Assembly: GCA_944323495.1 (NCBI GenBank)
Contig: CALUSZ010000051.1
Location: 1 to 25,501 of the forward strand
Reading direction: 5' to 3'
Length of the DNA stretch: 25,501 bases
Source of the DNA: Candidatus Gastranaerophilales bacterium
Lineage (GTDB): Bacteria; Cyanobacteriota; Vampirovibrionia; Gastranaerophilales; Gastranaerophilaceae
A program made the position numbers and the translations under genes. The notes beneath the pieces are model-generated. The model made no database searches. It saw only the letters and a program-made list of their open reading frames with translations, and was not told the DNA's origin. Below are positions 15,879-22,873 of this stretch, one piece after another; position 1 is the stretch's first letter; the number at the start of each line of letters is the position of its first letter.

Positions 15879-17774
15879 TTATAAAGTATCCGCTATAGAA
15901 TCACCGTCGTTAATTATCTTCGGCGTAATCATTATAACAAGCTCATTCTTTGTTTTAGAAGTAGTGCTTGATCTGAATGCTGCACCAATAATCGGCAAAT
16001 CTCCCAGGATAGGAATCTTACCTACAGTCTTGGTTTCATTTTCCTGAATCAAACCGCCAATTACCAGTGTTTCGCCGTCTTTAATTCTTACATTCTTCAA
16101 ATCAAGATTTCTTCTGCTCAAAAGTGTTGCCTGCAAATCATCACTTTTACCGGTTTCAGAAGGTGCATATACTTGACCTGAGATTGTTGCATATTCAGGT
16201 GCTATATTTAATGTTACATAACCATCAGGAGATATAAATGGAGTCAATGTTACTTTGATACCTTGATCTTCACCGATTGTATATGTTCTCTGTACAGCAC
16301 CGCTTGAATAACCGGCAGAACCTGATGTACTTGTTGTAGAAGATAAGAATTCAGATGTTACTTTTTCTACATAGTCTTGAGTCAAGTCAATAACTGATTC
16401 CTGGCCATTTGTAATCAATAGTTTCGGATTAGCAAGTACTCTAGCTTTTCTGTTTTCAATCAAGTAGTTCATCTGCCAAGATATATATGCACCACTTCTG
16501 TATAAATTTTCTACAGGTTCATATGATGTTACAAGAGTGCGTGAGCCATCTTCTTTTGGTTCAGAAAGAATCTGTGTTTCAACAAATCTCTTTGTACCAG
16601 GACTTGCCATACGGCCACCGTTTGTTGCTGTTCCGGAGAATGTTAAGAACCAGTTTGGAGATTGGATACTCCATTCGTTATTGAATGTTTTGCTACCATC
16701 TTCGTTAAGTTCAACAATAGAAACTTCTAAGTATGCCTGCGGCTGCTTGATATCATTTGTTTTAATAAAATCTTCAATCATTCTCATTTGAGCTTCAGAG
16801 CCGCCCATCATGGTAACGGTACCCCTTTGCGGGAAGTATGAAATTGAAAGATTTTGCACATCAAATGGTGCTGCAACCGTGCTTGATGAGCTGGCTGATA
16901 CTGTACAAGCAACAACACCTTCTCCTAATTTCAATTCACTGCTTCCGGAACCTCCTCCGCTAGAACCTGAAGAAGCTGCACCGCCTGTCATAATACCTGC
17001 AGCTCCACCGGTAGTGCTAGAGCCGGGGCTAGCTGGAATAAAGCCGCTGCTACCACTGCCTTGCTCGCCGCTTACAGAGCCGCGGGAGGGTAATAGCATA
17101 TTACAAATCATATCTGCCATTTCAGCAGGTGTTGTATGGTTTACTATAAATGTTTTGCTCAATGGTTCTCTATCAAGCTGGTCAATTACCTTTTGAACAA
17201 TTGCAGCATCAGAAGGCATACCAAATACTATAATTTCGTTTGTTGCAGAATTAACCGTTGCTGCATCTACGCTTGAAAGTCCCGGTCTTTTAATAGCAAA
17301 TACATTCTTATTTAAGAAATCTGCGACTTTTGCTGCATTTACATATTTTACAGGGAATACCATCATTTCCTGTTTTGAAAAGGCCGCATTGTCTGCATTA
17401 TCTTTTGCTATAACTACAAGTGTATTATTCTGTGTATAATAATTTAAACCTGCAACTTGTAAAACAAGGTTAAAAGCATCATTAATTGGCATATCAACCA
17501 AATCGAGTGTTACTTTCCCTTCAACAGAGGAGTGAAATACCACATTCATGCCTGCCTTATCGGCAAACATTCTTAAAACTTGTCTTACATCAGAGTCTCT
17601 TAAGCTTAATGTTATCTTATCGTTTTTTGCAGTGAGCTTAACATCGCCTGACAACACCATACTGTTTGCAGGTGCAATAGAGTCATATGTTGATACTGCA
17701 AGACCTGAAGGTGCCGTAAACGCTAATAATAACGCTGCTGACATAAGTCTTTTTATATTATTATTATATCTCAT
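15879..17774 (-). CDS. gspD: secretin, outer-membrane channel of type II secretion / type IV pilus (GspD/PilQ)
   Basis: Forms the multimeric outer-membrane gate. The 631-residue protein starts with a signal peptide (MRYNNNIKRLMSAALLLAFT, cut near residue 26). A STN/N0-like domain follows at about 50-115 (LSLRDSDVRQVLRMFADKAG), then N-type ring domains. A Ser/Gly/Ala-rich linker lies at about 230-290. The secretin core at the C-terminus has GIKVTLTPFISPDGYVTL, LLSRRNLDLKNVRIKDG and VIGGLIQENETKTVGKIP followed by LGDLPIIGAAFR, which are highly diagnostic. The stop-start overlap with the gspC-like gene is 4 nt (ATGA), and GGGGAAAG precedes the ATG. There is no recognisable S-domain for a pilotin. 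Family certain; GspD versus PilQ undecided. Confidence 0.95.
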   Translation of the reverse strand: MRYNNNIKRLMSAALLLAFTAPSGLAVSTYDSIAPANSMVLSGDVKLTAKNDKITLSLRDSDVRQVLRMFADKAGMNVVFHSSVEGKVTLDLVDMPINDAFNLVLQVAGLNYYTQNNTLVVIAKDNADNAAFSKQEMMVFPVKYVNAAKVADFLNKNVFAIKRPGLSSVDAATVNSATNEIIVFGMPSDAAIVQKVIDQLDREPLSKTFIVNHTTPAEMADMICNMLLPSRGSVSGEQGSGSSGFIPASPGSSTTGGAAGIMTGGAASSGSSGGGSGSSELKLGEGVVACTVSASSSSTVAAPFDVQNLSISYFPQRGTVTMMGGSEAQMRMIEDFIKTNDIKQPQAYLEVSIVELNEDGSKTFNNEWSIQSPNWFLTFSGTATNGGRMASPGTKRFVETQILSEPKEDGSRTLVTSYEPVENLYRSGAYISWQMNYLIENRKARVLANPKLLITNGQESVIDLTQDYVEKVTSEFLSSTTSTSGSAGYSSGAVQRTYTIGEDQGIKVTLTPFISPDGYVTLNIAPEYATISGQVYAPSETGKSDDLQATLLSRRNLDLKNVRIKDGETLVIGGLIQENETKTVGKIPILGDLPIIGAAFRSSTTSKTKNELVIMITPKIINDGDSIADTL

Positions 17775-18436
17775 CGTCTTTCCCCTCCGAATTTTTTACT
17801 TAAATTTGAAACGTCATTATGGGTTACTTCCCCTTCGGTTAGAATTTCACCGATGCCGGCCTTGTAAACGTTGGTTCCGAGTTTAACCGTTACACTATCC
17901 TGCATAATATTCATGACTTTATAATTATTAACAACATCACCTTTTTTTACAAGGTAGTCATTACCTTCTATGTTTAATATTGCAGAAGGGCTGTATTTAT
18001 CATATAAGATACCGGATACAATTGTATCCATAACTCTTGCTGCATCGGAATTTTCATTAATTGCTTCAGGCGGTTCTATAAGTTCATAATTTGGAACATC
18101 ACTAACACTTGTACCACCTATATCCCTGTAGGGTAAAAACGGATTGGCCTTAACAGTACCTGCTGGAATAGATATTACATCTTTCTTTGCTGATGTTGCC
18201 GTAATCGGAGCTGCTGCAAGTGTAATAGTGCCTTCTTCCAGCATTTCATCCACTCCTGATTTTTTAAATGATATGGCCATACACACAATAGGTACTGAAA
18301 TAAATAATACCAGCATAGTTTTTAATACTCTGCCGGTTAGCTTTTTGTTTTGCATAAGCATATTGGCAATTAGCTTATCGGCTGATAAACTCAATACTTC
18401 TGCCCTGCTTTCTTTTTTCTTCAAATAATTGCGCAT
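17771..18436 (-). CDS. gspC: GspC/PilP-like inner-membrane connector protein
   Basis: GspC and PilP link the inner-membrane platform to the periplasmic domains of the secretin. This 221-residue protein has a short cytoplasmic tail, one membrane segment (about 39-57), a linker with the family-typical NPFLPYRD (99-106), and a homology-region-like domain at about 137-195. That domain contains VSGILYDKYSPSAILNIEG, then LVKKGDVVNNYKVMNIMQD. No PDZ domain follows, so it is closer to PilP or to a short GspC. The ATG at 18436 is favoured over GTG 18442 because AGAAG lies about 10 nt upstream of it. It is the first gene of the operon, overlapping the secretin gene by 4 nt. The assignment rests on the domain pattern plus position. 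Confidence 0.75.
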   Translation of the reverse strand: MRNYLKKKESRAEVLSLSADKLIANMLMQNKKLTGRVLKTMLVLFISVPIVCMAISFKKSGVDEMLEEGTITLAAAPITATSAKKDVISIPAGTVKANPFLPYRDIGGTSVSDVPNYELIEPPEAINENSDAARVMDTIVSGILYDKYSPSAILNIEGNDYLVKKGDVVNNYKVMNIMQDSVTVKLGTNVYKAGIGEILTEGEVTHNDVSNLSKKFGGERR

Positions 18437-18575
18437 ATTCACTACTTCTAACTACTTTTAAATTGCTCTCTTCTTTCAAACTATACAATAACAGAAATTT
18501 TTTTGAATCCTATGTTTATACTATTAATTTCAGATTATTGTTAAGATTTAAAAAATTTTCTTTCCACTATAACCT

Positions 18576-18581
18576 ATTATA
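18576..18581 (-). promoter_or_regulatory. candidate -10 box for the gsp operon
   Basis: A perfect TATAAT on the minus strand lies about 130 nt upstream of the gspC-like start. No good -35 box is visible at 16-18 nt. The 18437-18645 gap holds nothing else I can support; a weak ACAAA/TTTGT dyad near 18612-18624 lacks a T-run. Confidence 0.3.
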
Positions 18582-18645
18582 ATCATATCATACTTTTTTA
18601 ATATTGCAATTACAAATTATTTGTTACAAGGTATTAAGAAAGTAA

Positions 18646-19230
18646 TTAGTCGTTTTTATATGGTATATATGCATATGCATTAAAATCTAGTGATCCGAAA
18701 ATTACTTTTACAAATTTGTTGTTATGCGGAATCAGTTCAACAAAGTCTATTGTCTCCTGTCCGTAATCATCTTCTGTTTCTTGTGCTTTTATTTTGCCTT
18801 TGAGAAATTGCGATTGATAGAATAAGAGATAGATATTATTATTTTTATCCTTCTCTCCGATAACTTTATAAAAACCTTTTTCCAGCTTTTCCTGATTGAT
18901 TATCATATGTACAGGTACGTTAAGAAGCATACCGTCTTCATTTTCTTTTAATGGTGTCATTACTTTTACTTCGCTGTCGGGATTTAAGTCAGGATGAAGG
19001 CTCTCCCCGCCGCCGCTTACTTTTTTTATCATTTTTTTGCGTTTTTTTTCTTCTTTTTGTTTTTTGTTGCCTTCTATTGTGTTGATAGCCTCTTCAAATT
19101 CCTTATTGGTAATGGATTTTTGGCCATCCCAGGCTCTATCAATATCGGAAAAGTTGTCCCAGTCATCATCTGCATATGAAAAACAAGGAAGAAATAGGGT
19201 TATTAAAAGCAATGTTAAAAACTTTTTCAT
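18646..19230 (-). CDS. secreted/periplasmic protein of unknown function
   Basis: I do not recognise a named family. The 194-residue protein has a clear Sec signal peptide: Lys-Lys, a Leu/Ile/Phe core, then a likely cut after FSYA at residue 20. The mature part starts with an acidic, Trp-containing stretch (DDDWDNFSDIDRAWDGQKS). A Lys/Glu coil at about 54-70 (GNKKQKEEKKRKKMIKK) and a possible beta-rich C-terminal half follow (VPVHMIINQ, FYKVIGEKDK, KVIFGSLDFNAYAYIPY). There is no lipobox. There is no Shine-Dalgarno; a promoter-like box lies directly upstream, so the mRNA may be leaderless. It sits between the gsp operon and a divergent TPR gene. The conserved-looking WDNF...RAWDGQK segment suggests a lineage family. 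Confidence 0.75.
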   Translation of the reverse strand: MKKFLTLLLITLFLPCFSYADDDWDNFSDIDRAWDGQKSITNKEFEEAINTIEGNKKQKEEKKRKKMIKKVSGGGESLHPDLNPDSEVKVMTPLKENEDGMLLNVPVHMIINQEKLEKGFYKVIGEKDKNNNIYLLFYQSQFLKGKIKAQETEDDYGQETIDFVELIPHNNKFVKVIFGSLDFNAYAYIPYKND

Positions 19231-19236
19231 ACTAAT

Positions 19237-19266
19237 AATATATAATTAAATACTCAAAAAAGTAAA
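19237..19266 (-). promoter_or_regulatory. candidate promoter of the secreted protein gene (leaderless)
   Basis: Minus-strand TTTACT (19261-19266), an 18-nt spacer, then TATATT (19237-19242), which ends 6 nt before the ATG at 19230. Transcription would start at or next to the start codon, matching the absence of a Shine-Dalgarno. Confidence 0.4.
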
Positions 19267-19292
19267 CTGTTTCTTTTTTTTTAGAGATTGTG

Positions 19293-19298
19293 TATAAT
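19293..19298 (+). promoter_or_regulatory. candidate -10 box of the first TPR gene
   Basis: A perfect TATAAT on the plus strand 37 nt before the ATG at 19336. The -35 region (TTTCTT at 19270-19275) is poor. It is back to back with the promoter of the divergent secreted protein gene. Confidence 0.4.
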
Positions 19299-19335
19299 AA
19301 TATTAGTTTTTTATATAAGAGAGATTTTTTTATTA

Positions 19336-20997
19336 ATGACGGATACAAATATTATAATCATCGTAGTTGCTTTTGTGATTGCTGTAATAGCAATATATAT
19401 TTTGTATTCGATTATTTTATATCAGGGAAGTGGCACGAGTAAGGGTGACGAGCTTCAGCTCTCAACAAAAAATATACTGGAGCAGGTAGAGGTACTTTTT
19501 GAGAAAAAGGAATATGGTATTGTGCAGCTTTTGGCTACACAGTATCTTGATAGAGTTCCAGGGCATATTGAAGTTAGGATTTATCTTGCAAAAGCATATT
19601 ATGAAGATAGAAAATATAATCAGGCTATAAAACAGTGTTCTATTATATTAAAGAAAAAATCTAACAGCGTAGAAACCCGCCAGCTTTTGGGTGATTGTTA
19701 TATAAAGAAACAACTGTTTTCCAAGGCGGTAAAAGAATATGAATATGTATTTGAACACAAAAAAAATGATAAAACAGTCGTAAGAACACTTGCGGAGCTG
19801 TACAGACAGACGGATCAGCCGTATTCAGCTATCGGGGCATATGAAATTCTTTCTGACTTAATGGAGTTAGATGAAGATGTAGCAGATGTGCAGTCAATTC
19901 TTGCAGAATTAAACGAAGAGGTTCATGATTATCCTGCTGCATTTGAAGCGTACAAAACAAGATTGGGGATTTATCCTAATGATGTAAATACTAATAAAAA
20001 ACTGACGGAGTTATATATAAAGATAAAGAATTACCCTGTTGCAATTGAGACTCTTTTGTATATGTTAACTTTTGTTACTGATGCAAAAACTCTTTTGTGG
20101 GTCAACGAAACATTGGTTGCTTTGTATGTGGAATCTGAAGATTACGAAAAAGCCATTGAGTATTCTGAAAAACTTTTAGACATTCAAGGTTCAGATAAAT
20201 TTAAAGTTAGAAATGATATAGCAACATATAATATTAAATTAAACCGTATGGGCGAAGGTATTGCTATATTAGAAGATTTAGCAATGATGTCGCAGAATGG
20301 ATTTGATGTTACTTTAGAGTTAGCGGATGCTTATATTCAGACAAAAGAGTATCAAAAAGCTATTGACAGGTATATGCTTCTTCTTGATAAAGCTACGCCC
20401 AAAGAAGCTAAAACTGTTAATTTGCTGTTATGCGAGCTTTATATTATATGGGCGGTTGATATGTCTGATCAGAATAAGTTGGATGAATCTTTTGAGTATT
20501 TAAAGAATGCGGCGCAGTATAATACTTTAAATTCTGAAATTTATTATAATGTTGCACGTAATTATTATAAACAAAAGAATTTTACCGGCTGTGTCGAATC
20601 TATTAATCAGGCAATTGAATATGATAAACAAAATGAGTATAAAGCAAAATATCTTCTTTTGCTTTCAGAAGCTCATCATCAACTTGGTAACTTTTTTGAG
20701 GAGAAAAAGGCTCTTACTGATTTATTAAAGTTTGATGAAAAGAATCCGCAGGGTCTATACCGTGTCGGGCTTATGTATGCTGCACAGCACGATTTTAAAA
20801 ACGCGGAAGATGCGTTTAAAAAAGCTATTATGTATAATCCGGAATTAATTCAGGCAAAATATAATCTGGCTCTTTTGTATGAAAATAATAACAGAGAAAA
20901 GGCAAAATCTTTATATATGGAGATTCTGGAGCAGGATCCGTCTTTTGAGGAGGCAAAGAATGCCCTTGCTGATATTTCTACCTCTGATTTCTTTTAA
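19336..20997 (+). CDS. membrane-anchored tetratricopeptide repeat protein
   Basis: A 553-residue protein with one N-terminal membrane anchor (about 5-28, IIIIVVAFVIAVIAIYILY) and then TPR helices over most of its length. Repeats are clear at, for example, VRIYLAKAYYEDRKYNQAI, TRQLLGDCYIKKQLFSKAV, EDYEKAIEYSEKLL, LADAYIQTKEYQKAI, and GLYRVGLMYAAQHDFKNAE continuing DAFKKAI near the end. TPR arrays act as protein-docking scaffolds, here on a membrane face. No enzymatic domain is seen. The ATG at 19336 is used because the upstream in-frame TTG (19288) lies within the promoter region; AGAGAG is a weak Shine-Dalgarno. The stop codon overlaps the stop of a convergent 55-aa gene. The partner is unknown; the neighbouring gsp genes or the second TPR gene are candidates by location only. 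Confidence 0.85.
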   Translation: MTDTNIIIIVVAFVIAVIAIYILYSIILYQGSGTSKGDELQLSTKNILEQVEVLFEKKEYGIVQLLATQYLDRVPGHIEVRIYLAKAYYEDRKYNQAIKQCSIILKKKSNSVETRQLLGDCYIKKQLFSKAVKEYEYVFEHKKNDKTVVRTLAELYRQTDQPYSAIGAYEILSDLMELDEDVADVQSILAELNEEVHDYPAAFEAYKTRLGIYPNDVNTNKKLTELYIKIKNYPVAIETLLYMLTFVTDAKTLLWVNETLVALYVESEDYEKAIEYSEKLLDIQGSDKFKVRNDIATYNIKLNRMGEGIAILEDLAMMSQNGFDVTLELADAYIQTKEYQKAIDRYMLLLDKATPKEAKTVNLLLCELYIIWAVDMSDQNKLDESFEYLKNAAQYNTLNSEIYYNVARNYYKQKNFTGCVESINQAIEYDKQNEYKAKYLLLLSEAHHQLGNFFEEKKALTDLLKFDEKNPQGLYRVGLMYAAQHDFKNAEDAFKKAIMYNPELIQAKYNLALLYENNNREKAKSLYMEILEQDPSFEEAKNALADISTSDFF

Positions 20998-21161
20998 GAA
21001 TCTTCCGGTATAAATATAACGGTATCGCTCAGGTAATTTCTCACCTCCTCGGCGGAAGAAAACCTGGGGACGATTCGCTGGTAGTCCTGTACAATAGAGA
21101 TAATATCGTCCACCGACATCTTGATAATTCTTCTTCCGCCTGATTCTATAATTCTTGCCAT
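20994..21161 (-). CDS. small 55-aa protein of unknown function
   Basis: A short minus-strand frame starting at ATG 21161 with AAAGGA about 7 nt upstream. It reads MARIIESGGRRIIKMSVDDI and ends IFIPEDS. The basic N-terminal part is followed by a helix-like stretch (VDDIISIVQDYQRIV) and an acidic, possibly helical tail (SAEEVRNYL). It has no membrane segment or cysteine. The stop TAA (20994-20996) shares the palindrome TTAA with the TAA of the convergent TPR gene. It lies 54 nt downstream of the phosphopantetheinyl transferase gene on the same strand, probably the same transcript. The good ribosome-binding site and balanced composition support coding. No family is recognised. The larger overlapping frame at 20911-21192 looks like a shadow. 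Confidence 0.6.
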   Translation of the reverse strand: MARIIESGGRRIIKMSVDDIISIVQDYQRIVPRFSSAEEVRNYLSDTVIFIPEDS

Positions 21162-21215
21162 AAATTTTTCCTTTCAAGATAGTTAACGGCAAAATTTTTG
21201 GAAACTTTAGAATAA

Positions 21216-21749
21216 TCAGGCGTTTGCGTTAGGAAAAACCTGTCCGCTTTGAATATAAATCTCAAATTCTTCTTGAATATTAACGCTTGAGGCTGTAATT
21301 ATATAATCTTCAAGATGGAATTTTTTGAACTTTTGGGCTGGTTTTCCCAGTTTGTATTCAGCCTCATATTTAGTCCACTCATTATAAAAATCCTCAAGTG
21401 TATTGCACTTAAATCCCATACGCTTAGAAATTTCTTCAAAATTTCTTAATTTAATTTTTTCTATATCAACACCGCAATCGTAATCAGAAAATGCTAATGC
21501 AATATAATCTCCGCTGTGGCTTATGCTGAAAAACTTTTCTCTGGTTTTAAGAAAAGGTTTTTTCCCGTTAAAAATAATCTCCCTATCTTCAATTTTATAA
21601 AAGTCTCTTAAAATTCTATCAACCATCAGATAGGAAAGGCAATGCTGGTTCCACTTTTTAGGATCAGATATTTCTTTCTTCTGGAATTCTTTTAAAAGTT
21701 CCATATGAACATTATCAGCGTCTATTATTTCTATTACAAAAATATCCAT
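21216..21749 (-). CDS. 4'-phosphopantetheinyl transferase superfamily protein (Sfp-like)
   Basis: Sfp-type enzymes move the phosphopantetheine arm from CoA to a serine of acyl- or peptidyl-carrier proteins. Motifs are in order: NGKKPFL (61-67), FSISHSG with the CoA-binding His (H78), CGVDIEKIK with the Mg-binding pair D95 and E97, and EWTKYEAEYKLG with E129 and K133. At 177 residues it is shorter than typical Sfp (about 220-230), mainly in the N-terminal half and the tail. No carrier-protein or synthase gene is nearby. No Shine-Dalgarno is seen; TAAAAT lies 6 nt before the ATG. It is divergent from the second TPR gene and followed by the 55-aa gene. Either it serves fatty-acid ACP in place of AcpS or a dedicated secondary pathway elsewhere. 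Confidence 0.85.
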   Translation of the reverse strand: MDIFVIEIIDADNVHMELLKEFQKKEISDPKKWNQHCLSYLMVDRILRDFYKIEDREIIFNGKKPFLKTREKFFSISHSGDYIALAFSDYDCGVDIEKIKLRNFEEISKRMGFKCNTLEDFYNEWTKYEAEYKLGKPAQKFKKFHLEDYIITASSVNIQEEFEIYIQSGQVFPNANA

Positions 21750-21755
21750 AATATG

Positions 21756-21764
21756 ATTTTAACA
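21756..21764 (-). promoter_or_regulatory. extended -10 box of the phosphopantetheinyl transferase gene
   Basis: Minus-strand TGT-TAAAAT, ending 6 nt before the ATG at 21749. No -35 box is recognisable. It implies a leaderless or near-leaderless mRNA. Confidence 0.4.
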
Positions 21765-21782
21765 TAAAATTATCTGCACCTG

Positions 21783-21791
21783 TGGTATAAT
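21783..21791 (+). promoter_or_regulatory. extended -10 box of the second TPR gene
   Basis: TGG-TATAAT is a perfect extended -10 ending 8 nt before the ATG at 21800. Transcription should start about at the A of ATG. There is no Shine-Dalgarno and no clear -35. It is divergent from the phosphopantetheinyl transferase promoter, which lies about 20 nt away. Confidence 0.55.
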
Positions 21792-21799
21792 TTAATAGT

Positions 21800-22873
21800 A
21801 TGAAGCGAGTGTTCAAAAAATTATTTTCTAAAGTAACATTTATAATTCTTGTCTGTATTCTGGCATTACTAGCATTCTTTTTCTGGGGCTGGATTGAAAA
21901 ACAGGCTATGAAAGTTAAGGGTATGTATTATATATACAAGGGCGATCAGGCATATTCGCAGGATAATATGGCAAAGACGCTGGAATTTTATGAGCAGGGG
22001 CTGAAGTTATTTCCTGAGCATTATGAGGCGTGGTTTAATTTAGGGAATATTTATGCGGTGTATGAGGATTATTATTCAGCGGTGGATGCGTATGAACATG
22101 CTATACAATACAATCCCAAATATGTTATGGCAAGAATGAATCTGGGAATTGTTTATTCTGAGGATTTAGGATTTTTTGATGAAGCAATTGAACAGTTTGA
22201 TACAATTACGCAGATAAGATTATTAAAATTATGGATTCCGTTTGTCTACAGTAATGTAAAAAGCGTTAAGGGAAACAGGGGGATTGCTTATTATAATAAA
22301 GGTGTTGCATATAAGCAGAAGGCTATGTATTTGCCGCTTGAGAAACGATATCTGGCTTATAAATATTTAGGTGATGCAATAGAAGCTTATCAAAAAGCAT
22401 TAAAAATACTTAAAAAGAACTATGATATATATTACAATAAAGCTGTTGCACATCATTTAAGGGGTGAATACAGAGAAGCCGGCCTTGAGTATTGTAAAGC
22501 TATTGAGCTGGAACCGATGAGATATGAGGCGCATTATAACCTTGCTGTGTTGTTAAGAAATCTGCACAGGTACAGGGATTCTGTAAGCGAATTACAAAAA
22601 GCCGCAATGCTAATCTTAGAAGAGCCGGATTCTTCTGAATTACAGTCCGCATATATTTTTAATCTCTTGAATGAAGTTTCAAGAAAATTTATTACAAGTG
22701 ATGAATATTACACGCAAAAGTTAACGGAAGAGCCGACAACGGGGATTAGTTACACTTATGTGAACGGAAAAATTGTTCCGGATGAGGATTTTGATAAAGC
22801 CATTGTCAATAATTTCAAAACTTGTGCGGGATTTGAATTTTTTAGTGAATACGATGAGGATGATATATATTGA
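21800..22873 (+). CDS. membrane-anchored TPR protein
   Basis: A 357-residue protein with an N-terminal anchor (about 12-31, VTFIILVCILALLAFFFWGW) preceded by basic residues, so most of the chain should face the periplasm. TPR units follow from about residue 40: GDQAYSQDNMAKTLEFYEQG, AWFNLGNIYAVYEDYYSAV, ARMNLGIVYSEDLGFFDEA, IYYNKAVAHHLRGEYREAG and AHYNLAVLLRNLHRYRDSV. The acidic C-terminus (FFSEYDEDDIY) is unusual. The mRNA appears leaderless. Its TGA overlaps the ATG of the GGDEF gene by one base (TGATG), so the two proteins are made together and may act in one signalling pathway. The TPR call is firm; the function is not known. Confidence 0.85.
   Translation: MKRVFKKLFSKVTFIILVCILALLAFFFWGWIEKQAMKVKGMYYIYKGDQAYSQDNMAKTLEFYEQGLKLFPEHYEAWFNLGNIYAVYEDYYSAVDAYEHAIQYNPKYVMARMNLGIVYSEDLGFFDEAIEQFDTITQIRLLKLWIPFVYSNVKSVKGNRGIAYYNKGVAYKQKAMYLPLEKRYLAYKYLGDAIEAYQKALKILKKNYDIYYNKAVAHHLRGEYREAGLEYCKAIELEPMRYEAHYNLAVLLRNLHRYRDSVSELQKAAMLILEEPDSSELQSAYIFNLLNEVSRKFITSDEYYTQKLTEEPTTGISYTYVNGKIVPDEDFDKAIVNNFKTCAGFEFFSEYDEDDIY

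Noticed and set aside
16915..17085. Ser/Gly/Ala-rich stretch in the secretin as a possible nucleotide repeat or insertion
   Set aside because: No regular DNA repeat unit is visible; flexible linkers of this kind are common between secretin ring domains.
16537..17196. Plus-strand frames across the secretin gene, including a Pro-rich one
   Set aside because: The Pro-rich composition is the antisense image of the Ser/Gly linker of the secretin; not a gene.
20911..21192. 93-codon minus-strand frame
   Set aside because: It overlaps the end of the TPR gene and the 55-aa frame. It is Arg/Tyr/Cys-skewed with no good ribosome-binding site, and the 55-aa frame in the same region has one.
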